The notes under the pieces are model-generated. The model saw nothing but the letters and a program-made list of their open reading frames with translations, was not told where the DNA came from and made no database searches. DNA of 64,000 bases from assembly GCA_963756495.1 (NCBI GenBank), contig CAVWNS010000013.1, positions 58,255-122,254 of the forward strand. The letters run 5' to 3'. This DNA comes from DATFDN01 sp963756495 (GTDB taxonomy: Bacteria; Pseudomonadota; Alphaproteobacteria; Acetobacterales; Acetobacteraceae). Within the stretch, counting starts at the first letter, position 1; every line of letters starts with the position of its first letter. Shown in pieces: positions 27,657 through 38,064 of this stretch. The translations under genes were made by a program, and so were the position numbers.

Positions 27657-28715
27657 TCAGCGTAAGCTGGCGTTCAGCTTCTCCAGCGCGGCGGAGCCGG
27701 GGATCAGCTCGGCCTCGGCCAGCGCGTTGAGCGGCGTGTCGACCGTGTTCAGGTGGTCGTGCAGGTCCTCCGGCTCGGGATCGACATAGAGCAGGCCGGT
27801 GACGATCTCGCCCGCCGCCTGGCGCTGCTGCAGACAGGTCATCGCCGCGATGCGGTCGTGGGACGTCGTAGTCGGTCGGCGAGCTTGCGCAGCCGCAGCA
27901 GCGAGCCGTCGTGCTGGCGCACGATCTCGACCGTGCCGGGCGCGTAGTCGACGGTGATCTCCTCGCGGCCGTCGATGACGTCGAGGCGGTTCACCGCCTC
28001 GTTGTGCTCGCGCACGTAGTCGAAGCTCTTGGTCGAGCCGGCGTGGTTGTTGAAGGCGACGCAAGGGCGAGATGCAGTCGATGAAGGCCGCGCCCTGGTG
28101 GCGGATGCGCCGCCTTGATCAGCGGCACGAGCTGCGCCTTGTCGCCGGAGAAGCTGCGCGCGACGAAGGTCGCGCCGAGCTGCAGCGCCATGCCGACCAG
28201 GTCGATCGCCGCGTCGGTGTTGACGACGCCGCGCTTGCGACTTCGAGCCCTTGTCGGAGGTGGCCGAGAACTGGCCCTTGGTCAGGCCGTAGACGCCGTT
28301 GTTCTCGACGATGTAGACCATGTTGACGCCGCGCCGCATCGCGTGGGCGAACTGGCCGAGGCCGATCGAGGCGCGAATCGCCGTCGCCGGAGACGCCGAG
28401 ATAGATCAGGTCGCGGTTGGCGAGATTGGCGCCGGTCAGCACCGACGGCATGCGCCCATGCACGGAGTTGAAGCCGTGCGAGGCGCCGAGGAAATAGGTC
28501 GGCGTCTTCGACGAGCAGCCGATGCCCGACAGCTTGGCGATGCGGTGCGGCGGCAGGTCGAGCTCGAAGCAGGCCTGGATGATCGCCGCGCAGATCGAAT
28601 CGTGGCCGCAGCCGGCGCACAGCGTCGAGACCGCGCCTTCGTAGTCGCGCCGGGTGAAGCCGAGCGCGTTGGTCGGCAGCCGGGTGATGCAGCTTGGGCT
28701 TGGCAGATAGGTCAT
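27657..28715 (-). CDS. korB: 2-oxoacid:ferredoxin oxidoreductase, beta subunit (six apparent wobble insertions)
   Basis: The corrected protein has 350 residues and binds thiamine diphosphate. LCAGCGHDSICAAIIQACF (Cys and ThDP contacts), SGIGCSSKTPTYFLGASHGFNSVHGRMP and YLGVSGDGDSASIGLG (GDG) match KorB/PorB. VENNGVYGLTKGQFSATS follows. Six extra single bases, near 28373, 28237, 28107, 28064, 27874 and 27861, each lie at a codon boundary. Without them the gene is exactly 351 codons. With KorA it oxidatively decarboxylates a 2-oxoacid, probably 2-oxoglutarate, and reduces ferredoxin. Its ATG overlaps the korA stop. Confidence 0.88.
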
Positions 28716-30587
28716 GGCACGGCCTTCCGGAGCGGCGACGACCTTGAGCGCGTCCGACCGCTCGGCGATCGCGTCGGCGATGAAGCGGGCGGTGATCGGC
28801 GTGCCGTCGTAGTGCAGGACGCGCGACCAGCTTGGCCGGATCGATGTCGCACCTCGTTGATCAGCAGCGTGCGCAGCTGGGCGTCGCGGTTCTGCTCGAC
28901 CACGAACACCTGGCTCGTGCGCGGCGATGAAGTCGCATCACCTCGTCGCGGAACGGAAAGCCGCGCACGCGCAGCAGCGTCGATGCGCGACGCCCTGCGC
29001 CGTCGAGGCGCTCGCAGCGCCTCGTCCATCGCCGGGCTGGTCGAGCCGAAATAGATCACGCCGATACGGCGTCGGCGCTGCGCGGCCTCGCGCGCACCGG
29101 CGCGGGCACCAGCGTCTTGGCGGTCTCGAACTTGCGCAGCAGCCGCTGCATGTTGTCGACGTAGACCGCGCCCTCCTCGCTGTAGCGGGCGTAGCGGTCG
29201 CTGCGAGGTGCCGCGGGTGAAGAAGCGCGCCGCGCGTCGGATGCGTGCCGGGATAGGTGCGGATAGGGGATGCCGTCGCCGTCCACGTCGAGGTAGCGGC
29301 CGAAGTCCTTGCCGGCCTCGCAGCTCCTCGGCGGTCATCACCTTGCCGCGGTCGATGCGGCGCGCTGTCGTCCCAGGCGAAGGGCCGGCACAGCCACTCG
29401 TTCATGCCGATGTCGAGGTCGAGCATGACGAAGACCGGCGTCTGCAGCCGGTCGGCGAGGTCGAAGGCCAGCGCGCCGATCTCGAAGCACTCGTGCGGGT
29501 CCTCGGGGAACAGCAGCACGTGCTTGGTGTCGCCGTGCGAGGCGTAGGCGCAGGCGAGCATGTCGGACTGCTGGGTGCGGGTCGGCATGCCGGTGGAGGG
29601 GCCGCCGCGCTGCACGTCGAAGATCACCGCCGGGATCTCGGCGAAATAGGCGAGGCCGACGAACTCCTGCATCAGCGAGATGCCGGGCCCGGAGGTGCGG
29701 TGAAGGCGCGCGCGCCGTTCCAGCCGGCGCCGATCACCATGCCGATCGAGGCGATCTCGTCCTCGCGCCTGGACGATGGCGAAGCGGTGCCTTGCCCGGT
29801 CTCCGTGTCGACGCGGAAGCGCTGGCAGTAGCGCGTGAAGGCCTCGGCCAGCGAGGTCGAGGGCGTGATCGGATACCAGGCGCAGACCGTCGCGCCGCCA
29901 TAGACCGCGCCGAGCGCCGGCGGCGCTGTTGCCCTCGACGAAGATGCGGTCGCCGACCGCGTCGGCGCGCCGCACCTGCAGGCCGATCGGGCATCGCAGA
30001 TGCGCCAGCGCGTAGTCGCGGCCCATGTGCAGCGCCTCGAGGTTCGGCTGCGATCAGCTTGTCCTTGCCGTTGAACTGCTCGGCCGATCAGCGTCTCGAT
30101 CACCGCCGGCTCGATGCCGAGCAGCGCCGACAGCGCGCCGACATAGATGATGTTCTTGAACAGCTGGCGCTGGCGCGGGTCGGTGTAGTCGCGCGTTGCA
30201 GATCTCGGTCAGCGGCATGCCGAGGACGGTGATGTCGTCGCGGAACTTCGACGGCGGCATCGGCTTGGTGGAGTCGTAGAACAGGTAGCCGCCGGGCTCG
30301 ATCGAGGCGACGTCCTGGTCCCAGGTCTGCGGGTTCATCGCCACCATCAGGTCGACGCCGCCGCGCGCGGCCGAGATAGCCCGGCCTCGCGAGACCCGCA
30401 CCTCGTACCAGGTCGGCAGGCCCTGGATGTTGGAGGGGAAGATGTTGCGCGGCGCCACCGGCACGCCCATGCGCAGGATCGACTTGGCGAACAGCGCGTT
30501 GGCGCTCGCCGAGCCCGAGCCGTTGACGTTGGCGAACTTGACGACGAAGTCGTTGACCGCGCTGCAGCCCTGCGGCGCCGTCGTCAC
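28712..30587 (-). CDS. korA: 2-oxoacid:ferredoxin oxidoreductase, fused gamma-alpha subunit (20 apparent wobble indels)
   Basis: The corrected protein has 619 residues. The gamma-like domain comes first (NDFVVKFANVNGSGSASAN, ARGGVDLMVAMNPQTWDQD), then the alpha pyrimidine-binding domain (CAWYPITPSTSLAEAFTRY, TSGPGISLMQEFVGLAYFAE, VQRGGPSTGMPTRTQQSD). The C-terminal domain has IGVIYFGSTSPAMDEAL and VFVVEQNRDAQLRTLL. I count 18 extra and 2 missing bases, all at codon third positions; correction gives exactly 620 codons and restores the ATGA overlap with korB. GTG is the predicted start, overlapping the stop of the upstream FAD protein. The protein is therefore probably intact in the organism. 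Confidence 0.87.
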
Positions 30588-32388
30588 GATTGCAGCATGC
30601 GTGCTCCGCCTGTGTCATGTCGAGCAGGAACTTCTGCATGTCCCAGGCGCCGGTCGGGCAGCGCTCGGCGCAGAGGCCGCAATGCAGGCAGACGTCCTCG
30701 TCCTTGACCATGACCCGGCCGGTCTTCAGCGCGCCGGAGACATAGAGGTCCTGCGTCGAGGTTCAGCGCCGGCGCGCTTCAGCCGCGTCGCGCAGCTCGG
30801 CCTCGTCGCCGTTCGGCGGTGAAGGTGATGCAGTCCATCGGGCAGATGTCGACGCAGGCGTCGCACTCGATGCACAGCGGCGTCGGCGAACACCGTCTCG
30901 ACGTCGCAGTTGAGGCAGCGCTCGCGCCTCCGCGAAAGCCGAGCCGGTCGTCGAAGCCGAGCTCGACCTCCAGCTTGATGTCCTGCAGCGCCATCGCCTT
31001 GTCGCGCAGCGGCACGCGGTAGCGCAGGTCGTTGCGAGATGTCGTTGTCGTAGCTCCACTCGTGGATGCCCATCTTCTGGCTGACGAGGGTGACGCCCGG
31101 CGGCGGCCGGTCGCGCACGTCCTCGCCCTGGCAGAACTGGTCGATCGAGATCGCCGCCTCGTGGCCGTGCGCCACCGCCCAGATGATGTTCTTGGGGCCG
31201 AACGCCGCGTCGCCGCCGAAGAAGACCTTGCGGATTGGTCGACTGCAAGGTCGTCGCGATCGACCACCGGCATGTCCCACTCGTCGAACTCGATGCCGAT
31301 GTCGCGCTCGATCCAGGGAAAGGCGTTCTCCTGGCCGACCGCGACCAGCACGTCGTCGCAGGCGATGTGCACGTCCGGCTCGCCGGTCGGCGACCAGCCG
31401 GCGCCGGCCCTTGTCGTCGTACTCGGCCGTCGACCTTCTCGAAGAGCACGCCGGTCAGCCGGCCGTCCTCGTGGGTGAAGGCCTTGGGCACCAGGAAGTT
31501 GAGGATCGGGATGTCCTCGTGCATCGCGTCCTCCTTCTCCCAGGGCGACGCCTTCATCTCCTCGAAGCCGGAGCGGACGATCACCTTCACGTCCTCGCCG
31601 CCGAGCCGGCGCGAGGTGCGGCAGCAGTCCATCGCGGTGTTGCCGCCGCCCAGCACGATCACCCGCCTGCCGATCTGGTCGACGTGGCCGAAGGAGACGC
31701 AGGACAGCCAGTCGATGCCGATATGGATGTTGGCCGCGCGCCTCCTGCGCGGCCGGGAATGTCGAGGTCGCGGCCGCGCGGCGCGCCGGAGCCGACGAAG
31801 ATGGCGTCGTAGTCCTCGGTCCAGCAGCGCCTTGCAGGCTGTCGACGCGCTCGCCCAGCCGCATGCTCGATGCCGAGGCCGGTGATGTAGCCGACCTCCT
31901 CGTCGATCACGCTCTCGGGCAGGCGGAAGCGCGGGATCTGGCTGCGGATCATGCCGCCGGCCTGCGCGTCGGCGTCGAAGATCACGACCTCGTAGCCGAG
32001 CGGCGCCAGGTCGCGCGCCACGGTCAGCGAGGCCGGGCCGGCGCCGACGCAGGGCGATGCGCTTGCCGTTCGCGGCGCGGCGCGGGCGCGGCAGGCGCGC
32101 CGTGATGTCGCCCTTGTTGTCGGCGGCGACGCGCTTCAGCCGGCAGATCGCCACCGGCTCGTCCTCGACCCGGCCGCGCCGGCAGGCCGGCTCGCACGGC
32201 CGGTCGCAGGTGCGGCCGAGGATGCCCGGGAAGACGTTGGACTTCCAGTTGATCATGTAGGCGTCGGCATAGCGCCCCGCGGCGATCAGCCGGATGTATT
32301 CCGGCACCGGCGTGTGCGCCGGACAGGCCCACTGGCAATCGACGACTTTATGGAAGTAGTCCGGATTCCTGATGTCGGTCGGCTGCAA
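30584..32388 (-). CDS. FAD-dependent GltD-like oxidoreductase with C-terminal ferredoxin domain (18 apparent wobble indels)
   Basis: The corrected protein has about 596 residues. It starts with a GltD-like Cys-rich domain (CQWACPAHTPVPEYI, CDRPCEPACRRG), followed by an FAD motif (VGAGPASL), an NAD(P) motif (VIVLGGGNTAMDCCR) and KVFFGGDAAFGPKNIIWAV. It ends with two [4Fe-4S] motifs (CIECDACVDICPMDC, CLHCGLCAERCPTG). This is the architecture of the electron-transfer partner of KorAB, moving electrons between ferredoxin and NAD(P). Sixteen extra and two missing bases are all at third positions. The predicted end overlaps the korA GTG start by four bases once a lost wobble base near 30595 is restored. 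Confidence 0.84.
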
Positions 32389-32505
32389 CTGTGAACGCTC
32401 CTGTTCCCTGGCGGGACCGTGTTCTTCTGCGGCAGGCTCGCGCTATGTCAACGGATCGTAGAGCGAAAGCCGGCGGGCATCAACGTCGTGCTCCCTTTCT
32501 GGCGA

Positions 32506-34926
32506 TCAGCTTGCCTTCGGCACGGCTTCGGTCCCGATGACGCCTGCTCGCGACAGCCGGGCGAGATCGGCCGGGCCGAGCCCCAAAAGCCCGCCGAGCA
32601 CCTCTGTGTTGTGCTGCCCCAAGGTGGGCGAGGGCCGCACCAGCGGGTACGGTCTTGCGCCTTCCCGGAACGGCGCGGCGGCATGCAGGTGGCGGCCCAT
32701 GAACGGATTGTCGGCCTCCCGCCAGAATCCGCGCGCCCGCAGATGGGGGTCTCCGCCAGGTCGAGCGGCGTCCGGGCGACCCCCGCCGCCACGCCGGCTG
32801 CTTGCAACGCCGCCATCGCCGCCTCAGGCGGCGCGGGTTTCCGCCCAGGCATCGGATCGCGGCCTCGATTTCCTCGGCGCGCGCAGCGCGTTGCGTGGCG
32901 TCCAGCCCGGCCAGCTCCGGGCTCCCGAGCACGCCGCACAGCCCGCGCCAGGCGTCGTCCGTGGTGACGGTCAGGACGATCCAGGCATCCTCGCCCGCGC
33001 AGCGGAACGCGCCCTGCGGCGCGTGGACCGGATGGCGGTTGCCGAGCCGGGGCGGGGTGGTGCCCAGCGCCGATTGCGCGATCAGCGCGGGCGCCACCAT
33101 CGGGATCATGCATTCCACCTGCGAGAGATCGACCAACTGCCCCTCGCCCGTGCGCCGGCGATGGATCAGCGCGATGAGCAGCGCGACCGCCGCGTTGTAG
33201 CCGCCGACCGGATCGCCATACGCGGTGTGGTTCATCGTCGGCGGATCGTGCGGGAACCCGGTCAGGGTCGGCAGACCGGAGGCCTGCTCCAGCGTGGAGC
33301 CGTAGGCGCGGCATGTGCTCCACGCATTGCCGGTGCCGAAGGCGGGCATGGAGACCATGACGATGTCCGGCCGCGCGGTCGCGTAGCGCCTCGTAGTCGA
33401 GCCCGAGCTTCGGCAGCACCTCCACCGAATAGTTCTCGATCACCGCGTCGGCGTCCGCCACCAGGCGCTTCAGCAGGTGCCTTGCCCTCGGCTGTCGTCA
33501 GGTCGAGCGTGACGCCCAGCTTGTTGCGGTTCATCGCGCTGGTACCAGTAGCTCTTTTCATAGAGCTTCTGCTCGAAGAACGCGGCGCGCTTGTCCGTGC
33601 CGCGCCACCAGTCGGGATACTGGCACGCCTCCACCTTGATGATCTCGGCGCCGAGGTCGCCCATGTGGCGCGTCGCCGACGGCCCGGCCCAGCCCATCGT
33701 CAGGTCGATGATGCGCAGGCCCTTCAGCGGCCCGTCTCGCCGCGCGCCGGACCCGGCGCGGGCGGCAGGGCGGCCGCGGTGTCCGACCAGCCGTCCGTGT
33801 GGGTGCCGGCCAGCGGCGCCGTGCCGCCGCGCCGGGGCGGCGTGCGCTGACAGGTGCTGGGGCAGGACCTGCGCCTCGAACGAAGCCTCGCCGATCCGCA
33901 CGGGGGCGAAGACGCCGCGCTCGCGCTGGATCGGCTGGCGCAGCAGCTCGGCCATGGTCGGCACGATGCACAGCGGCAGCTTGTGGCGCAGGCCGAGCAG
34001 GAACCAGTCCTCGGCGGTCCGCTCGGCCAGGATCGGCGCGAAGATCGCATCCAGCTCGTCGGCATGGATGATGCGATCGACGTTGACCGCATAGCGCGGC
34101 TCCTGGGCCAGGGCGGGCCGGCCGACCATCGCGCAGAATCCGCGCCACTGCTGCGGCGTGACCGCGGTGACGCCGAGCAGCCCTTGCTTCGTGGGATAGA
34201 TGGTGACCGGGTAGTTCCGCCCGAAACGGTTGACCCCGTTGCGCTTGCCGCCCGAGCCCGGACAGCGACACCGCAGTCTCGTACTCCGAGACGGCGGCGA
34301 GCGCCTCATGCGTGCTCACCTCGAAGCGCCGGCTGCCCGCCGCGCGTCCGATACAGGCCGGCGGCGGCCGCGATGAAGGCGGCCAGCCCGGCGACGTATC
34401 CCGCCTGCCCGTCGGGGCTCGCCAGGATCGGCGGCCCGTCCACCGGGCCGACGAGGCTCACCAGCCCGGCGAGCGCGCGCACCGTCGCGTCGGATGCCGC
34501 GAAACCGCGATACGGCCCGCTCTCGCCGAACCACGACAGCGCCGTGATGGTGAGGGCGGGATAAGCGTTGCGCAGGGCCGCGTGACCGAGCGCCCCGGAT
34601 TGCATCTCGGCGGGCGGGCGCGCGTCCAGCAGCACGTCGGCCGCTTCGAGCAACGCGCGCACCGATCCCTCGTCGGCCGGAAGATCGGCGGTGACGCTTC
34701 GCTTGTTGGTGTTCAGCCAGGCGAAGGTGCCGCTTTCAATCCGGCCTTTACCCGCGTCGAGCAGCGGCGGGATCGCGCGACGCGGGTCGCCGCCCGGCGG
34801 CTCGATCTTGATGACCTCGGCGCCGAAATCGGCGAACAGCTTGCCGCAATACTCAAGACTTGCAGCGCTGCCGACCTCCAGCACGCGCAGGCCGGCGAGC
34901 GGCATCATGACAGTTTCCTCGTTCAT
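32506..34926 (-). CDS. Double-domain CaiB/BaiF (class III) CoA-transferase (nine apparent wobble indels)
   Basis: The corrected protein has about 805 residues with two CoA-transferase domains. Domain 1 has LAGLRVLEVGSAASLEYCGK, FGAEVIKIEPPGGD and LNTNKRSVTADL. Domain 2 begins near residue 395 with PLKGLRIIDLTMGWAGPSAT and has LGAEIIKVEACQYPDWWRG, DADAVIENYSVEVLPKLGLDY and VSMPAFGTGNAW. The second domain has an Asp in KLGLDYEALR, the family's active-site region. Six extra and three missing third-position bases give a net of three; the corrected gene is 806 codons. It transfers CoA between carboxylic acids; the substrates are unknown. It lies 12 bases after the carboxyltransferase gene. Confidence 0.85.
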
Positions 34927-34938
34927 TATGATTTCTTC

Positions 34939-36522
34939 TCATGGGCGCATCGTGAACAGGGACTGGCCGGGCTGGCGCAGCGGCGCGGCCATGTTGGCGA
35001 ATTCGCACAGCAACGGGCGCGTGTCGCGCGGATCGATGATCTCCTCGACCAGGAACGCCTCGGCCGAGCGGAACGGCGAGCGCAGCGCCTCCAGCCGCTG
35101 CTCGATCTGCGCCAGCCGGGCGGCCGGATCGGGCGCGGCGGCGATCTCGGCGCGATACGCCGCCTCCACGCCGCCTTCCAGCGGCAACGATCCCCAGTTG
35201 CCCGACGGCCACGCGTAGCGGATGGCGGTCTGCGTGTGCGGCACATGCGCGCCGCCGCCGACGCCGAACACGTTGCGCACCAGCACCGCGCACCACGGCA
35301 CGGTGGATTGCTGGATGGCGCTGATCGCCGTCACCGCCTCGCGCATCGTGCCGGTGGCCTCCGCCTCCAGCCCGACCGCGAAGCCGAAGCAATCGACCAG
35401 ATGCACGATGGGCAGATGGAAGGTCTGTGCCAGATCGACGAAGCGGCGGATCTTGCGCGACGCCGTCGCGTTCCATGCGCCGCCGCCGAACAGCGGATCA
35501 CCAGCCAGCACCGCCACCGGCCAGCCGTCGAGCCGGGCGAGGCCGGTGATGATGGCGCGTCCGAACGCGCGCGACATCTCGAAGAACGAGCCGCGATCGA
35601 CCACGGCGTCGATGATGCGCCGCATCTGGTATGCCTTGCGCCGACTGCGCGGCACGGCCGAGATCAGGGACTGCTCGCGCCGATCCATGGGGTCGGCGCA
35701 GGGCGCGCGCGGCGGCAGCTCGTACACCGAGCTTGGCAGGTAGGACAGGAACCGCCGCGCGCGCGCCAGCGCCTCCGCCTCGGTGTCCACCGCATCGTCC
35801 ACCGTGCCGGCGGCGACCTGCACCTCGTGCCCGCCCAGCGCCTGCTTGCTGCGGATCTCGCCCAGCCGTTCGACCACCGGCGGCCCGGCGACGAACACCG
35901 CCGAGATCTCCTTGACCATGAGCGCGTAGTGCGAGGCGGCCAGCCGCGCGGCCCCCAGCCCCGCCACCGAGCCCAGGCCGAGTGCCACCACCGGGACCAG
36001 CCCCATGTTGATTGCGCACAGAGCGAGCCCGGAGCTGGCCCCGATCCCGCCCGGCAGGTTGGCGTGGCCGCGCATCTCGATCGTCTTGACCGAACCGCCG
36101 CCGCCCGAGCCCTCGATCAGGCGGATCAGCGGCAGCCGGTATTCGGCGGCCATGCGCTCCGGCATCTGGTACTTCTCGCGGATCGAGGCGTCCGCCGAGC
36201 CGCCGCGCACGGTGAAATCGTCGCCGAAGACGACAACCGGACGGTTGTCGATCAGGCCGCGGCCGAACAGGCCGTTGCCCGGCGTGAATTCGGCGATGCG
36301 ACCGGATGCGTCGTAGCGCGCCTTGCCGGCGATGGAGCCGAGTTCGAGGAAGCTGCCGGGATCGAGCAGCCGGTCGATCCGCTCGCGGACGGTCAGCCGA
36401 CCCGCATCGTGCTGCCGCGCGACGCGCTCCGTCCCGCCCATCTCGCGGGCGAGCGCCCTGCGATGGGCAAGCTCGTCAAGCTCCGGCTGCCAGCCGGTTG
36501 TCTGCGGGTGCGTGTCGGGCAT
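34939..36522 (-). CDS. Acyl-CoA carboxylase beta subunit-like carboxyltransferase
   Basis: This 527-residue protein has the two crotonase-like halves of biotin-dependent carboxyltransferases. The first half has LTVRERIDRLLDPGSFLELG, a GGSADASIREK run and LIEGSGGGGSVKT; the second half has YQMRRIIDAVVDRGSFFEMSR, VAVLAGDPLFGGGAW and the oxyanion loop in VRNVFGVGGGAHV. Biotin carboxylase and biotin-carrier genes are not adjacent. With the CoA-transferase downstream it probably handles an unusual acyl-CoA, for example as a carboxylase or malonyl-type decarboxylase. The start MPDTHPQT is preferred over an ATG 33 bases upstream, though neither has a strong ribosome site. Confidence 0.82.
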   Translation of the reverse strand: MPDTHPQTTGWQPELDELAHRRALAREMGGTERVARQHDAGRLTVRERIDRLLDPGSFLELGSIAGKARYDASGRIAEFTPGNGLFGRGLIDNRPVVVFGDDFTVRGGSADASIREKYQMPERMAAEYRLPLIRLIEGSGGGGSVKTIEMRGHANLPGGIGASSGLALCAINMGLVPVVALGLGSVAGLGAARLAASHYALMVKEISAVFVAGPPVVERLGEIRSKQALGGHEVQVAAGTVDDAVDTEAEALARARRFLSYLPSSVYELPPRAPCADPMDRREQSLISAVPRSRRKAYQMRRIIDAVVDRGSFFEMSRAFGRAIITGLARLDGWPVAVLAGDPLFGGGAWNATASRKIRRFVDLAQTFHLPIVHLVDCFGFAVGLEAEATGTMREAVTAISAIQQSTVPWCAVLVRNVFGVGGGAHVPHTQTAIRYAWPSGNWGSLPLEGGVEAAYRAEIAAAPDPAARLAQIEQRLEALRSPFRSAEAFLVEEIIDPRDTRPLLCEFANMAAPLRQPGQSLFTMRP

Positions 36523-36670
36523 TGCCAGGGAAAGCTCGCAACGGGAGGAAGACATACAGTCACCGCGAGGGCGACGGATTGTAAACCCGCGATGGGGCCG
36601 CTGCGAGCCTTGCGGCGCGACCAGGTGCGGGCAAGACTGCCTCCGCCTGGGTCAAAGGAAGGAAACGGCA

Positions 36671-37324
36671 ATGGATTTCGATGCGTTCCTCAACGACACA
36701 GCGAACTTCATGACAAGGAACATCGTGCTGCCGCCCCCGCGCTGCACGCCGATCATTCACGATGCCCCCAAGTGGCAGAAATCCGCCGGGCAGTCTGGCG
36801 TGTTCACCATGTCCCTGACAGACTTGAAGAAACAAGGATCGCGGCTTGCCGACAAGCAGCCATGCGACATACTCAAGATAGAACAATCCAGCGACCCGAA
36901 GGCGAAGACGTTCAAGATGTACTTCTGCTACTACGAGCCAGACGAGGTGCATTTGCTCGTGGTCGACAAGGGTGCGAACCTAATGTTCACGCCGACGATG
37001 AACGGATGCTCCTTTGGCGTCGGCTCCGAGGCGAAAGGTGGGGCGCGCATGGTCGGTCACGTCAATGAATCGCGCGAGGAGGCCACGGAAAAGGGTGCGA
37101 TCAAGCAGGCGGAGAATCAGCAAGCGATGCTGACCGCCGCGCTGTTCGCGAGCAAGCCCAGCATCATGGGACCGGAAACGTATACGCCCTTCGGCTCCGG
37201 TCTGTCCGGGACCACGTTCGGTGTGCGCGACGCAAAGACCGATTCCTGGTCCTTCTACACGCAGGTCTGGAAGCGGGTGAGCGCCTCCGAATACTATTTG
37301 GGCGGGGTAGCCAAGTTCGCCTGA
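36671..37324 (+). CDS. Protein of unknown function with Cys-His motif
   Basis: This 217-residue cytoplasmic protein has no signal peptide. I do not recognise a named family. The central strand-rich part HLLVVDKGANLMFTPTMNG is followed by GCSFGVG with Cys113 and then GARMVGHVNE with His130. A Cys preceded by Gly and followed 12-17 residues later by His is seen in papain-like deamidases (CNF1, BLF1), where it forms the catalytic dyad, so a hydrolase or deamidase fold is possible but unproven. Residues 160-215 end with a beta-rich tail (WSFYTQVWKRVSASEYYLGG). AAGGAAGG lies upstream of the ATG. It stands alone between a divergent gene and a DUF4142 gene. Confidence 0.7.
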   Translation: MDFDAFLNDTANFMTRNIVLPPPRCTPIIHDAPKWQKSAGQSGVFTMSLTDLKKQGSRLADKQPCDILKIEQSSDPKAKTFKMYFCYYEPDEVHLLVVDKGANLMFTPTMNGCSFGVGSEAKGGARMVGHVNESREEATEKGAIKQAENQQAMLTAALFASKPSIMGPETYTPFGSGLSGTTFGVRDAKTDSWSFYTQVWKRVSASEYYLGGVAKFA

Positions 37325-37440
37325 AACGGTCCGGCGCCTCACGGCGCCTGCGGCGCTGTCCCGGTGAGTTGAGCCATGGGCGGCGAACGGCGGTGGTCCC
37401 GGCGGCGCTTATTGGGTTCATATCACCAAGGCGCCCGACG

Positions 37441-37974
37441 ATGCGCATCTTTTTGACCGCGCTCTGCTTGGCGAGCCTGTTGGCCACGCCCGCCTTGGCA
37501 CAGGGCGCGGGCGCCAACCCGGCCGGCGCGGCGACTAGCCAGCAGGACAAGCAGTTCCTCGACTATGCGGCACAGGACAACCAGGCCGAGATCCAGACCT
37601 GCCTGATCGCGGAGAAGCAGGCGCAGGCCCCGGCGGTGAAGGCGTTCGCGCGGCTCATGGTGGATGACCACGTCGTGGTCGAAAGCCAGCTCGCGGCGGC
37701 GGCGAGCGCGACGAACGCCGCCTTGCCCAACGGCATCGGGCAGGACGGGCACAAGACGATTTCACAGCTTGAGCCTCTGCACGGGCACGAGTTCGATCGC
37801 GCGTTCATCCAGGACCAGATCAAGGACCATACAAACGACGTGCAGCGCTACGACGCCGAGATCCGCAGCACGCAGGACAGCGCCATCCGGCGATACGCGG
37901 CCGAGACCTTGCCGATCCTTCAGCAGCATCTCGCGCTGGCGCAAGCCGTGCAGACCTCGATGCAGGGCGGCTAG
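37441..37974 (+). CDS. DUF4142-family exported protein
   Basis: This 177-residue protein has a Sec signal (IFLTALCLASLLATPALAQG, cleavage after ALA near residue 19). The mature four-helix bundle of the DUF4142 family follows: FLDYAAQDNQAEIQTCLIAE, VKAFARLMVDDHVVVESQL, and the C-terminal EIRSTQDSAIRRYAAETLPIL. DUF4142 proteins are ferritin-like in fold and usually periplasmic; the function is unknown. The start is chosen because the signal peptide begins at this Met. A hairpin follows at 37998. Confidence 0.85.
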   Translation: MRIFLTALCLASLLATPALAQGAGANPAGAATSQQDKQFLDYAAQDNQAEIQTCLIAEKQAQAPAVKAFARLMVDDHVVVESQLAAAASATNAALPNGIGQDGHKTISQLEPLHGHEFDRAFIQDQIKDHTNDVQRYDAEIRSTQDSAIRRYAAETLPILQQHLALAQAVQTSMQGG

Positions 37975-37997
37975 AGCGATTCATGCCGACTGCATTC

Positions 37998-38028
37998 GTC
38001 ACCTCTCTCACGACGTGGGAGAGGTGAC
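37998..38028. terminator. Bidirectional hairpin between convergent genes
   Basis: GTCACCTCTC at 37998 and GAGAGGTGAC at 38019 form a perfect 10-bp stem with an 11-base loop. The hairpin lies between the convergent DUF4142 gene and the short reading frame after the permease, so it can serve as terminator for both strands. No T-run follows on the plus strand. Confidence 0.7.
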
Positions 38029-38064
38029 AGTCAGCAGCCACGACCTGAGCGGTTCCGCCCAGTC

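Noticed and set aside
27657..32388. Programmed frameshifting or four-base codons in korAB operon
   Set aside because: There are 44 sites without a shared slippery motif or stop context, including both extra and missing bases. No known recoding works this way, and synonymous base pairs side by side fit a merged consensus.
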